From NCBI RefSeq assembly GCF_030680185.1, contig NZ_JAUXVZ010000004.1, positions 1-64,000 of the forward strand: DNA of 64,000 bases. The letters are read 5' to 3'. The stretch comes from Phenylobacterium sp. (lineage in GTDB: Bacteria; Pseudomonadota; Alphaproteobacteria; Caulobacterales; Caulobacteraceae). Under the pieces are notes generated by a model. It did not search any database. It saw only the letters and a program-made list of their open reading frames with translations, and had not been told where the DNA came from. This document shows positions 26,973 to 34,976 of the stretch, in pieces; within the stretch, counting starts at the first letter, position 1; every line of letters begins with the position of its first letter. The position numbers were made by a program, and so were the translations under genes.

Positions 26973-28256
26973 ATGTCGGACAATGCAGGCCTGCGCCCCG
27001 AAACCCTGGTCATCCATGCTGGCGCGACGCCCGATCCCGTGACCAAGGCCCGGGTCACCCCGATCTATCAGACCACCTCCTACGTCTTCGACGACGCCGA
27101 TCACGCCGCGGCCCTGTTCAACCTGGAGGCGGCCGGCAACATCTATTCGCGCCTGGGCAATCCCACCGCCGGCGTGCTGGAGGCGCGGCTGGCGACTCTG
27201 GAGGGCGGGGTCGCCGCCCTCGCCGTGGCCAGCGGCCATGCGGCCCAGCTACTGGTCTTCCACACCCTGATGGAGCCCGGCTGCAACATCGTGGCCTCGC
27301 GCAAGCTCTATGGCGGCTCGATCACCCAGCTCAGCCAGAGCTTCAAGCGCATGGGCTGGGGGGTGACCTTCGTCGAAGAGCTGGAGCCCGAGGCCTTCGC
27401 CCGCGCCATCGACGACAAGACCCGGGCGGTGTTCATCGAATCGATCGCCAATCCCGGCGGGGTGGTGATGGACATCGCCGGCATCGCCGACGTCGCCCAT
27501 GCCGCCGGCGTGCCCCTGGTGGTCGATAATACGCTCGCCACCCCCTATCTCTGCCGGCCGCTGGACCACGGCGCCGACATCGTCGTCCATTCCCTGACCA
27601 AGTTCCTGGGCGGCCACGGCAACTCCATCGGCGGGGCCATCGTCGACGGCGGCAAGTTCGACTGGACCGGCGGACGCTGGCCGAATCTGAGCGCGCCCAA
27701 CCCCAGCTATCACGGCAAGATCTTCACCGAGGCCTTCGGCCCGGCCGCCTTCGTGGTCGCCTGCCGGGCGCTGGGCCTGCGGGACCTGGGCCCCGCCATT
27801 TCGCCGTTCAACGCCTTCATGATTCTGACCGGCATCGAGACCCTGGCCCTGCGGATGGAGCGTCACTGCGCCAACGCCCAGAAGGTCGCCGAGTGGCTGC
27901 AGGCCCATCCCAAGGTCGCCTGGGTCTCCTATGCGGGACTGGCCGGCGATCCCAGCCACGCGCGGGCCAGGCGCTACGCCCCGAAGGGCGCCGGCGCGGT
28001 GTTCACCTTTGGCCTGAAGGGCGGCTACGCCGGGGGCGTCAAGCTGGTTGGCGCGGTGGAGCTCTTCTCCCACCTGGCCAACATCGGCGACACCCGCAGC
28101 CTGATCATCCACCCGGCCTCGACCACCCATCGCCAGCTGGAGGAAGCCGACCAGCTGGCGGCCGGCGCCGGCCCCGACGTGGTGCGGCTCTCGGTCGGCC
28201 TGGAACATGTGGACGACATCATCGCCGACCTGGACCAGGCCCTGGCCGGGCTCTGA
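26973..28256 (+). CDS. O-acetylhomoserine aminocarboxypropyltransferase / PLP sulfhydrylase
   Basis: 427 residues of the Cys/Met metabolism PLP family, making homocysteine (or methionine) from O-acetylhomoserine and sulfide. Markers: YSRLGNPTAGVLEARLATLE, ALAVASGHAAQ, VVDNTLATPYLCRPLDHGAD and HSLTKFLGGHG with the PLP lysine at about 210. The ATG at 26973 has AGAGGGA upstream; 37 upstream in-frame codons are rejected. MetY is the best guess; closely related sulfhydrylases and lyases cannot be excluded. I looked for a SAM-II riboswitch in the 169-base leader and did not find its conserved blocks. A repeat cluster follows the gene. Confidence 0.88.
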   Translation: MSDNAGLRPETLVIHAGATPDPVTKARVTPIYQTTSYVFDDADHAAALFNLEAAGNIYSRLGNPTAGVLEARLATLEGGVAALAVASGHAAQLLVFHTLMEPGCNIVASRKLYGGSITQLSQSFKRMGWGVTFVEELEPEAFARAIDDKTRAVFIESIANPGGVVMDIAGIADVAHAAGVPLVVDNTLATPYLCRPLDHGADIVVHSLTKFLGGHGNSIGGAIVDGGKFDWTGGRWPNLSAPNPSYHGKIFTEAFGPAAFVVACRALGLRDLGPAISPFNAFMILTGIETLALRMERHCANAQKVAEWLQAHPKVAWVSYAGLAGDPSHARARRYAPKGAGAVFTFGLKGGYAGGVKLVGAVELFSHLANIGDTRSLIIHPASTTHRQLEEADQLAAGAGPDVVRLSVGLEHVDDIIADLDQALAGL

Positions 28257-28279
28257 GTAAGGTGGGGGCGGTCGGCCTT

Positions 28280-28406
28280 GCGACCGCCCTCGTCCTTCGA
28301 AGCCCTGCTGGCGCAGGGCGCCTCAGGATGAGGTCGGAATAGGACGCCCGCACCGCCGCCCTCATCCTGAGGTGCGAGCGAAAGCGAGCCTCGAAGGACG
28401 CAAGGC
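28280..28406. repeat. 127-bp composite inverted repeat, copy 1
   Basis: Arm B (28280-28333) starts GCGACCGCCCTCGTCCTTCG, contains its own hairpin (GCCCTG/CAGGGC) and ends CCTCAGGATGAGG. Arm A (28360-28406) starts CCTCATCCTGAGG, contains the hairpin GAGCGAAAGCGAG and ends TCGAAGGACGCAAGGC. The arms are inverted relative to each other with a 26-base spacer. It lies between the convergent ends of metY and lptB. Confidence 0.85.
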
Positions 28407-28420
28407 CTCTCAGGCTCGTC

Positions 28421-28499
28421 ACCCTCGGGCTCGTCCCGAGGGTCCCTGTCGAGGGCGGGCGCAGGCGGGGAGAGGGATCCTGGGCACAGGGCCCAGGAT
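28421..28499. repeat. Two further perfect hairpins in the metY-lptB interval
   Basis: The interval 28257-28625 has no gene; it is filled by repeats. Here ACCCTCGGG/CCCGAGGGT (28421-28443) and ATCCTGGGC/GCCCAGGAT (28477-28499) are perfect 9-bp stems with five-base loops. They lie between the composite repeat and its partial copy. Confidence 0.65.
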
Positions 28500-28527
28500 G
28501 ACGGTGTTGGGGTCTAGGGCGCAGGAC

Positions 28528-28615
28528 GCGTCAGGATGAGGTCGGAATGAAACGCCGGCACCCGCCGCCCTCATCCTGAGGTGTGAGCGAAAGCGAGCCT
28601 CGAAGGACGCACGGC
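28528..28615. repeat. Partial copy of the composite repeat
   Basis: A complete arm A (28569-28615, one base different from copy 1 in the hairpin flank) is preceded by a remnant of arm B consisting of GTCAGGATGAGG (about 28530-28541). It ends 10 bases before the lptB stop codon. Confidence 0.75.
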
Positions 28616-28625
28616 CCAGCCGCGG

Positions 28626-29393
28626 TCAGCCGCCGAAGCGGTCGCCCAGATAGACCCGGCGGACCTCGGGATTGTCGATGATCTCGGACGGCGAGCCTTC
28701 GAACAGCAGCTCGCCGGCATGGATGATCGCGGCCCGGTCGATGATGTCCAGGGTCTCGCGGACATTGTGGTCGGTGATCAGGATGCCGATGCCACGGGTC
28801 TTCAGATAGGTGATGACCTCGCGGATATCGGCGATGGCCAGGGGATCGATCCCGGCGAAGGGCTCGTCGAGCAGCATGAAGGACGGCTCGCTGGCCAGCG
28901 CCCGGGCGATCTCCACCCGGCGCCGCTCGCCGCCCGACAGGGAGATGGCCGGCGCGTCGCGCAGATGCTCGATATGCAGCTCTTCCAGCAGCTGATTGAC
29001 CGTGGCGCGGGCCTTGGCGCCGTCCCGCTGGCGCAGCTCGACCACGGCCATGACGTTCTGGGCCACGGTCATGCCGCGGAAGATCGAGGTCTCCTGCGGC
29101 AGGTAGCCCAGTCCCATCCGGGCGCGCTGATACATGGGCTGGGCGGTGATGTTCTCGCCGTCCAGATAGATGGCGCCATAGTCGGCGGCGATCAGGCCGG
29201 TGATCATGTAGAAGCAGGTGGTCTTGCCCGCCCCGTTGGGGCCCAGCAGGCCGGCCACCTCGCCGCGCGCCAGGCGCAGGGAGACGCCCTTCACCACCGG
29301 GCGGCCGCGATAGGACTTGCCGATATTGTCGACCACCAGGCCTTCGCCCAGCGCCGCGCCAGGCAGGTCGGCCTGCATCGTCTTATCCAGCAC
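28626..29393 (-). CDS. lptB: LPS export ABC transporter ATPase LptB
   Basis: 255 residues; cytosolic ATPase of the LptBFG complex that pulls lipopolysaccharide out of the inner membrane. LLGPNGAGKTTCFYMITGLI is Walker A, LGYLPQETSIFRGMTV the Q-loop, ISLSGGERRRVEIARAL the signature, and FMLLDEPFAGIDPLA Walker B, followed by ILITDHNVRETL with the switch His. It follows lptA with a 12-base gap. In many genomes rpoN comes next; here metY and a repeat cluster lie between. Confidence 0.96.
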   Translation of the reverse strand: MLDKTMQADLPGAALGEGLVVDNIGKSYRGRPVVKGVSLRLARGEVAGLLGPNGAGKTTCFYMITGLIAADYGAIYLDGENITAQPMYQRARMGLGYLPQETSIFRGMTVAQNVMAVVELRQRDGAKARATVNQLLEELHIEHLRDAPAISLSGGERRRVEIARALASEPSFMLLDEPFAGIDPLAIADIREVITYLKTRGIGILITDHNVRETLDIIDRAAIIHAGELLFEGSPSEIIDNPEVRRVYLGDRFGG

Positions 29394-29405
29394 GGCGGCT
29401 CCTTT

Positions 29406-29999
29406 TTAGCGCTTGGCGGCAGGCTGGCCCTGCGACGCATTGGGATAGAAGACGCCGCGCACCCGACCGGAGGATCCGGCGCCCCGGGCGCTGGTCTCCA
29501 TCCGGGCCTGGCCGGTAGCCACCTGGATCACCAGGCGCTCGCCGCGCAGCACGTTCTGGCCCTGGGCGGCGACCACGTCGCCGGTCATGGTGATGGTGTC
29601 GCTGGCCGCGTCATAGACCGCCGCATTGGACCGCACCCGCTGCTGGGGCGTGACATAGAAGACCGACCCTTGCGCCTCCATGCCCTGGAGATCGCCGCAG
29701 CTGGTGTCCGACGCCCTGGCGCCCGGGCGGCCCGGCGCATAACGGATGCGCAGGACATCGGCCCGCAGGCGCGAGCCGTCCTGCAGGGCTTCGGCCGAGC
29801 CCCGCCAGATGGCTAGGCAATCGGCGTTGACCACTTCGAGCTCGTCGGCGGTGATATCGACGGGTGCGTTGGAGCCGCTGGCCAGTTGCGCCTGGGCCGG
29901 CGCTGCGGCCAGACCGAGGATCAGGCCCGCGGCCAGGATCGCCGGAACGCGTGTCCGGGCGCCGGTCGCATGCGGAGAATTCATCTTCAGACGCCTCAT
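29406..29999 (-). CDS. lptA: LPS transport periplasmic protein LptA
   Basis: 197 residues, forms the periplasmic beta-jelly-roll bridge for lipopolysaccharide. A signal peptide (RVPAILAAGLILGLAAAPAQAQ) ends near residue 37. The OstA-type fold follows: VDITADELEVVNADCLAIWR, AQGSVFYVTPQQRVRSNAAV, DTITMTGDVVAAQGQNVLRG. Cys residues at CLAIW and TSCGD may form a disulfide. Met1 and Met6 are both possible starts. It lies between lptC and lptB on the same strand. Confidence 0.88.
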   Translation of the reverse strand: MRRLKMNSPHATGARTRVPAILAAGLILGLAAAPAQAQLASGSNAPVDITADELEVVNADCLAIWRGSAEALQDGSRLRADVLRIRYAPGRPGARASDTSCGDLQGMEAQGSVFYVTPQQRVRSNAAVYDAASDTITMTGDVVAAQGQNVLRGERLVIQVATGQARMETSARGAGSSGRVRGVFYPNASQGQPAAKR

Positions 30000-30006
30000 T
30001 TTCGCA

Positions 30007-30636
30007 TCATCGCGGCGAGTTCGGAGTGATCCGACCGGTCACGCCGCCTTTGAAGACCATGCGCTCGCCCTTGTCGTACACGCCATAGGACCTAGCACGG
30101 ATTTCGCCAAGCGGGCCGGCGCCGGTGATCAGTCCCTCACCCTCCAGCACCCCGGTGGCGGTGTTGAACACCGCGCTCGGCGTATCGAAGGCCGCCGCCT
30201 GATCGTTCAGGGTGACATCACCCTGAAGCCGCAGAATCCCATCGCCCTCATGAAAGACGCCTGAACGGGCCGAGAGCCGCATGGGGCTGAGGCCCTCGCC
30301 ATCCACCACCATGGCCGGACGATCCAGCACCACCCGCTGATAGTCGTTCTCGTCGCGCACGGCGCTGGCCGCCGTGATCACGAAGGAGCGCCCCTGGATG
30401 TCGCGGCCCAGAAAGCGGGGATTAACCAGCCGGATCGGGGCCTCGGACTCCACCGGCTGCGCCGTCTGGCCGGCCAGGCTGCGATAGACCACGAGGCCGA
30501 CCAGGCTGAGCACGATGGCCGCGATCAACAGGGGAAGCGCCACCCGCAGTTGGCGGATCAGCCGAGAGCGCCGCCGCCACCTGGCCATGGTCAGGGCCGA
30601 AGCCGGCCCGCGGGCCTCATATGCCAGGGCGCTCAC
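30007..30636 (-). CDS. lptC: LPS export protein LptC (GTG start)
   Basis: 209 residues; bitopic inner-membrane protein passing lipopolysaccharide from LptBFG to LptA. A single membrane helix (about 31-53, VALPLLIAAIVLSLVGLVVY) is followed by a periplasmic beta-rich domain (NPRFLGRDIQGRSFVITAAS, ILRLQGDVTLNDQAAAFDTP, SYGVYDKGERMVFKGGVTG). I place the start at GTG 30636, because GAGG lies five bases before it and it begins just after the rnd stop at 30644; longer in-frame starts would overlap rnd by 40 bases. Confidence 0.87.
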   Translation of the reverse strand: MSALAYEARGPASALTMARWRRRSRLIRQLRVALPLLIAAIVLSLVGLVVYRSLAGQTAQPVESEAPIRLVNPRFLGRDIQGRSFVITAASAVRDENDYQRVVLDRPAMVVDGEGLSPMRLSARSGVFHEGDGILRLQGDVTLNDQAAAFDTPSAVFNTATGVLEGEGLITGAGPLGEIRARSYGVYDKGERMVFKGGVTGRITPNSPR

Positions 30637-30643
30637 CTTGGCC

Positions 30644-31261
30644 TCAACTATGGGCGAAGATGTCGGAGTCCTCCCAGCCGGCCACATCCAGGATGGCGCG
30701 ATGGGGGAGGAATTCGAAACAGGCCCGCGCCAGGGCGTCGCGGCCCTCCCGGGCCAGCATGGCGTCCAGCCGGGCGCGCACGGCGTGCAGGTGCAGGACG
30801 TCGGAGGCGGCGTAGGCGACCTGGTCGTCCGACAGGCTGGCCTGCCCCCAGTCGGAGCTCTGCTGGGCCTTGGAGAGATCGACGCCGACCATCTCGCGGG
30901 TCACGTCCTTCAGCCCATGCCGGTCCGTATAGGTCCGGGCCAGCTTGGAGGCGATCTTGGTGCAGTAGACGGGCGCGGTCATCACCCCCAGATGGAGATG
31001 GAACATGGCGATGTCGAACCGCCCGAAGTGAAAAATCTTGGTGATCGCGGGATTGGTCAGCAGGGCCTTGAGATTCGGCGCGTCATAGGTGGCCCGATCC
31101 AGCTGCACGAGATGGGCGTCGCCGTCCCCGGCCGAGATCTGCACCACGCAGAGCGGGTCGCGCCCCAGGCGCAGGCCCATGGTTTCGGAATCCACAGCCA
31201 CGGCGTCCACGCCCTGGAATAGACCGTCGGGCAGGTCGCCCTTGTGAAGGAAGTTGGCCAA
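30644..31261 (-). CDS. rnd: Ribonuclease D, short alphaproteobacterial form (TTG start)
   Basis: 205 residues; 3'-5' exoribonuclease of the DEDD type used in tRNA end maturation. VDAVAVDSETMGLRLGRDP carries the first Asp-x-Glu, KIFHFGRFDIAMFHLHLG the second Asp motif, and DDQVAYAASDVLHLHAVRAR the final Y-x3-D. There is no HRDC domain, as is usual for this short form. No ATG fits: an upstream in-frame ATG would run through the tRNA-Leu gene. TTG at 31261 with GGAG nine bases before gives FLHKGDLPDGL, the normal N-terminus. Confidence 0.88.
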   Translation of the reverse strand: MANFLHKGDLPDGLFQGVDAVAVDSETMGLRLGRDPLCVVQISAGDGDAHLVQLDRATYDAPNLKALLTNPAITKIFHFGRFDIAMFHLHLGVMTAPVYCTKIASKLARTYTDRHGLKDVTREMVGVDLSKAQQSSDWGQASLSDDQVAYAASDVLHLHAVRARLDAMLAREGRDALARACFEFLPHRAILDVAGWEDSDIFAHS

Positions 31262-31362
31262 GACCGCTTGCTCCGCATATGGCGCGGGCTTCGCCGCGGC
31301 TTTTCGGACGTCCTGCGGGGGAAAGAAGGGCGACCACCCCCGGATGGACCTTGAGAGAGGGG

Positions 31363-31449
<87 letters not shown>

Positions 31450-31476
31450 CCGGTCCGTCGGATCGGGAGGCGGGAC

Positions 31477-31504
31477 TACTAAGGAAAAGCCAGACGGGCG
31501 TCAA
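31477..31504 (-). promoter_or_regulatory. Promoter of tRNA-Leu
   Basis: On the minus strand TTGACG (31504-31499), 16 bases, TTAGTA (31482-31477). TTGACG is the -35 consensus of Caulobacter housekeeping promoters. The -10 ends 27 bases before the tRNA. Confidence 0.55.
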
Positions 31505-31599
31505 CGGACCTTTTCGCACATCTTGCAAGTCGCATTGCAGCAGGGGTCCGCATCGTCTATCCGGGCGCTCAGGAACATTGGAAAACAACGGGCCGGGCC

Positions 31600-32583
31600 A
31601 TGCAGGATCTCGTCACCGTCTTCGGCGGTTCGGGCTTTGTCGGAAGTCAGGTGGTGCGGGCTCTGGCCCGGGCCGGATATCGGGTGCGGGTCGCGGTGCG
31701 CCAGCCGGCGCGGGCCTATGACCTGCTGCTGCTGGGCGATGTGGGCCAGATCCAGGTGGTCCAGGCCAATATCCGCAACACCGCCTCGGTCGCCCGCGCC
31801 CTGGAAGGCGCCCAGGTCTGCGTCAACCTGGTGGGCGTGCTTTACGAGAGCGGCCGCCAGAAGTTCATGAGCCTGCACACCATGGGCGCGCGCAACGTGG
31901 CCCAGGCCGCCCGCGACGCCGGCGTGCGCCGCATGGTGCAGATCTCGGCCATCGGCGCCGATCCGAACGGCGCCTCGAAATATGCCCGCACCAAGGCCGA
32001 GGGCGAGGCCGCCGTGCGCGAAATCCTGCCCGACACCGTGATCCTGCGGCCGTCCATCGTCTTTGGTCCTGAGGACGACTTCTTCAACCGCTTCGCCGCC
32101 ATGGCGGTCCTGTCGCCGGCCCTGCCCCTGATCGGCGGCGGCAAGACCCGTTTCCAGCCGGTCTTCGTGGGCGATGTGGCCCGGGCGGTCGCCGCCGCGG
32201 TGGCCGCGCCCGAGGCGGCCGGCAAGACCTATGAGCTGGGCGGCCCGGCGATCCTGACCTTCCGCCAGATCCTGGAGATGGTGCTGAGCCAGACCCAGCG
32301 CCGCCGCTTCCTCGTCCCCCTGCCCTTCCCGGTCGCCCGGATGATCGGCAAGGTCGGCGGTCTGCTGGCCATGACGCCCATCGCCCCGCCCCTGACCGTC
32401 GATCAAGTCGAGCAGCTGCGGGTCGATAATATCGCCGATCCCGCCCTGCCGGGGCTCGAGGCCCTGGGGGTTCGCCCCACGGCGGTGGAATCGGTGCTCG
32501 GCACCTATCTCTATCGCTACCGCAAGGGCGGTCAGTTCGCCGAGCCCCCGGAATCCCCGGCGATCGGCGTCACCCCGGCATAG
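31600..32583 (+). CDS. NDUFA9-like NAD(P)-binding protein
   Basis: 327 residues; atypical short-chain dehydrogenase of the group homologous to the NDUFA9 accessory subunit of respiratory complex I. VFGGSGFVGSQVVRALARAG (about 6-25) is the dinucleotide-binding turn, VCVNLVGVLYESGRQKFMSL and AARDAGVRRMVQISAIGADP follow, and YARTKAEGEAAVREILPDTV replaces the YxxxK region. ILRPSIVFGPEDDFFNRFA is typical of the subgroup. It may structurally support complex I or act in quinone/lipid metabolism; no nuo genes are here. Its end overlaps the convergent citrate synthase gene by 52 bases. Confidence 0.88.
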   Translation: MQDLVTVFGGSGFVGSQVVRALARAGYRVRVAVRQPARAYDLLLLGDVGQIQVVQANIRNTASVARALEGAQVCVNLVGVLYESGRQKFMSLHTMGARNVAQAARDAGVRRMVQISAIGADPNGASKYARTKAEGEAAVREILPDTVILRPSIVFGPEDDFFNRFAAMAVLSPALPLIGGGKTRFQPVFVGDVARAVAAAVAAPEAAGKTYELGGPAILTFRQILEMVLSQTQRRRFLVPLPFPVARMIGKVGGLLAMTPIAPPLTVDQVEQLRVDNIADPALPGLEALGVRPTAVESVLGTYLYRYRKGGQFAEPPESPAIGVTPA

Positions 32584-33710
32584 CGCGCCCGCGGCCGGAT
32601 CAGGCCGCCGGTCTGAACCTGCTCGATGGCGTGGGCGATCCAGCCGGCGCAGCGGGCCACTGCGAACAGGGCGAAGGGCGCATCCTTCGGCAGGTTCAGA
32701 GTCTCCGACAGGGCCACCAGGGCGAAGTCCACATTCGGCGCCTGGCCGGTGGCGCCCTCCACCGCCCTGCGCAGGGCCGCCAGGTCCGACGGCGGTTCGA
32801 ACCGCGCCAGCAAGGCCAGCGCCCTGGGGTCGCCCTCAGGATAGAGCGCATGGCCAAAGCCCGGCAGGCTGCGATCCTCGGCCAGCCGCGCGGCGATGGC
32901 GCCGGATGGTCCCATCTTGGCCGCCTCGCCCAGCAACCCCCGCATGGCCGCAGCCGCCCCGCCGTGCCTGGGTCCCGACAGGGCCGAAAGTCCCGCAAGC
33001 GCCGAGGCGGCCAGGGAGGCGCCCGTGGACGCCGCCACCCGGGCGGCGAAGGTCGAGGCGTTGAGCTCGTGGTCGGCCAGCAGCACCAGGGCGCGGCGGA
33101 TCAGGTCGGCGCCCCCGTCCCCCCGGGCGCGGCCCCAGGCCAGGGCCAGGCGCTCGTGGATCGCCCCGCTGCCGGGCGTCCCGGCCACAGCATCCGCCAG
33201 TACGTCCAGCAGGGTCGCGGCCTCCACCGCCAGGGCCAGGGGATGGCGGCCCAGGGCCGGCGGGTCCAGGCCCGCCCGCGTCGCCAGGACGGTGAAGGCC
33301 CGGGCGCGCATGTCGTCCCCGGCCGGCGGCGTCCCCCGCGCGCTTCGCTTCAGCGCCGCCCCGTCGCCGCCTCGCAACAGACGCGCGGTGGATTCGAGCG
33401 TCTGGGATTCCGCCAGGACGACGGCCTCTCGCCCCCGGTAATAGAGCCGCCCCTCGACCACCGTGGTGATGGCGGAGTCCAGCACCGGCTCGCCCCAGGC
33501 GATGGCGCCGGCCGCCACGGCCGCAGCCTTGCGCCCCCGGGACTTCCGCTCCGCCAGCCCCGCCACATCGGCCGCGCGGTAAAGGCTGCGGCGGGGGTCG
33601 GCGGGGTCGGGGCGGGCGCCGACGCGCCCGCGGCTCGCATAGGCGTAGAGGGTCTGGCTGCGCACCTTCAGCCGGGCGCAGGCCTCCTCGGCGCCGATCC
33701 AATCGGTCAT
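32532..33710 (-). CDS. Citrate synthase-family protein with N-terminal helix-turn-helix
   Basis: 392 residues in two parts. Residues 1-60 form a MerR/excisionase-like winged HTH (WIGAEEACARLKVRSQTLYA, then YASRGRVGARPDP and RSLYRAADVAGLAERKSRG). The rest is a citrate synthase fold with all three catalytic positions retained: His in GPRHGGA, His in GFGHALYPEGDPRA, Asp in NVDFALVAL. It could be an active enzyme, a metabolite-sensing regulator, or both. The divergent gene is another citrate synthase, and the interval has phased repeats that could be its site. The start at 33710 is chosen for the HTH N-terminus; 49 codons upstream run into the neighbour. Confidence 0.85.
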   Translation of the reverse strand: MTDWIGAEEACARLKVRSQTLYAYASRGRVGARPDPADPRRSLYRAADVAGLAERKSRGRKAAAVAAGAIAWGEPVLDSAITTVVEGRLYYRGREAVVLAESQTLESTARLLRGGDGAALKRSARGTPPAGDDMRARAFTVLATRAGLDPPALGRHPLALAVEAATLLDVLADAVAGTPGSGAIHERLALAWGRARGDGGADLIRRALVLLADHELNASTFAARVAASTGASLAASALAGLSALSGPRHGGAAAAMRGLLGEAAKMGPSGAIAARLAEDRSLPGFGHALYPEGDPRALALLARFEPPSDLAALRRAVEGATGQAPNVDFALVALSETLNLPKDAPFALFAVARCAGWIAHAIEQVQTGGLIRPRARYAGVTPIAGDSGGSAN

Positions 33711-33719
33711 GAGCCTTAC

Positions 33720-33743
33720 ATTGATTATATTGATCAAGATTGA
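33720..33743. promoter_or_regulatory. Three phased ATTGA repeats between divergent citrate synthase genes
   Basis: ATTGA occurs at 33720-33724, 33729-33733 and 33739-33743, 9 and 10 bp apart, about one helical turn each. The palindrome TTGATCAA (33730-33737) overlaps the middle copy. The stretch 33716-33750 is far richer in AT than the genes around it. It begins 10 bases from the start of the HTH-citrate synthase gene and may bind that protein. Confidence 0.45.
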
Positions 33744-33798
33744 CGATGAAGCTTGGCGGCGGACATTCGACGGCGCAAGTCGAAACTGGAGCCTCCCC

Positions 33799-34905
33799 AT
33801 GAACGCCCATGCTTCTGCGCCCCCTGAAGGCCTCGAAGGCGTCGTCGCCGCCCGCACCGTGCTGTCCGAAGTCGACGGTCAGGCCGGCCGCCTGATCATC
33901 CGCGGTCGCTCCCTGGACGACCTCGCCGGCCACGCCACCTTCGAAGACCTGATCGCCCTGTTGTTCGAAGGCTTCTTCGAGGACCTGCCGACCGATCTGG
34001 CCGCTGCGCTCGGCGCCGCCCGGGTCGAGGTGTTCGCCGAGGTGGCCCATCTGGACTCAGGTCTCCTGGCCCGCGAGCCGGTGGAGGCCGTGCGCGCCCT
34101 GATGGCCCGGCTGGCCGATGGCGACGATCTCGCCACCGCCCTGCGCCTGATCGCGGCGCCGGCGGTCTTCACCCCGGCCGTGGTCCGCAGCCAGGCCGGC
34201 CAGGCGCCGATCGCGCCTGATCCCGCCCTCCCCCACGCCGCCGACATCCTGCGCATGCTGACCGGCGCCGCGCCGACGGCGGCCCAGGTCGCGGGCCTGG
34301 ACGCCTATCTGGTCACCGTCTCCGACCACGGCCTGAACGCCTCGACCTTCGCGGCCCGGGTGGTGGCCTCGACGCGGGCCGGCCTGACCTCGGCGGTGCT
34401 GGCCGGGATCAGCGCCCTGAAAGGTCCGCTGCACGGCGGCGCGCCGGGGCCGGTCATCGAAATGCTGGACGGCATCGGCCAGCCGGAGAACGCCCGGGCC
34501 TGGATCGAGGCGGCCCTGGCCCGCGGCGAGCGGCTGATGGGCTTTGGCCACCGCATCTACCGGGTGCGCGACCCCCGGGCCGACGCGCTGAAAGGGCCCG
34601 TGCGCGCCCTGGCGGCGAGCGGCGGCGGCGGGGCCGGCCGCGTGGCCTTCGCCGAGGCCGTGGAGGCCGCGGCCCTCGACATCCTCAAGACCCACAAGCC
34701 CGACCGGCCCCTGGACACCAATGTGGAGTTCTATACCGCCCTGCTGCTGGAGGCCCTGGACTTCCCGCCCTCGGCCTTCACCTGCGTCTTCGCCATGGGC
34801 CGCGTCGCCGGCTGGCTGGCCCACGCCCGCGAGCAACTGGCCGGCGGCCGGCTGGTGCGGCCCCAGTCGGTCTATGTGGGGCCAGAACCGCGGAAGGCGG
34901 CCTGA
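33799..34905 (+). CDS. Citrate synthase / 2-methylcitrate synthase family enzyme
   Basis: 368 residues; condenses oxaloacetate with an acyl-CoA. LSEVDGQAGRLIIRGRSLDD at the N-terminus is typical of citrate synthase/methylcitrate synthase. Catalytic His residues lie in GPLHGGAPG and GFGHRIYRVRDPRAD. Where citrate synthases have Asp in NVDF this one has Glu at about residue 310 (NVEFYTALLLEAL). The start is ATG 33799 with GGAG upstream. It is divergent from the HTH-bearing homologue. Whether it works with acetyl-CoA or propionyl-CoA cannot be told; no prp genes are nearby. Confidence 0.88.
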   Translation: MNAHASAPPEGLEGVVAARTVLSEVDGQAGRLIIRGRSLDDLAGHATFEDLIALLFEGFFEDLPTDLAAALGAARVEVFAEVAHLDSGLLAREPVEAVRALMARLADGDDLATALRLIAAPAVFTPAVVRSQAGQAPIAPDPALPHAADILRMLTGAAPTAAQVAGLDAYLVTVSDHGLNASTFAARVVASTRAGLTSAVLAGISALKGPLHGGAPGPVIEMLDGIGQPENARAWIEAALARGERLMGFGHRIYRVRDPRADALKGPVRALAASGGGGAGRVAFAEAVEAAALDILKTHKPDRPLDTNVEFYTALLLEALDFPPSAFTCVFAMGRVAGWLAHAREQLAGGRLVRPQSVYVGPEPRKAA

Positions 34906-34976
34906 CGCCTAAAGGGCGCCTGAGGCGGAAAATCCTCCTGGGGCGCCGCACCGCGAAAGTTTAGGGTCGGGGGATC

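Noticed and set aside
28280..28615. CRISPR-like array
   Set aside because: The repeats are few, inverted rather than direct, not regularly spaced and lack unique spacers; no cas genes are near.
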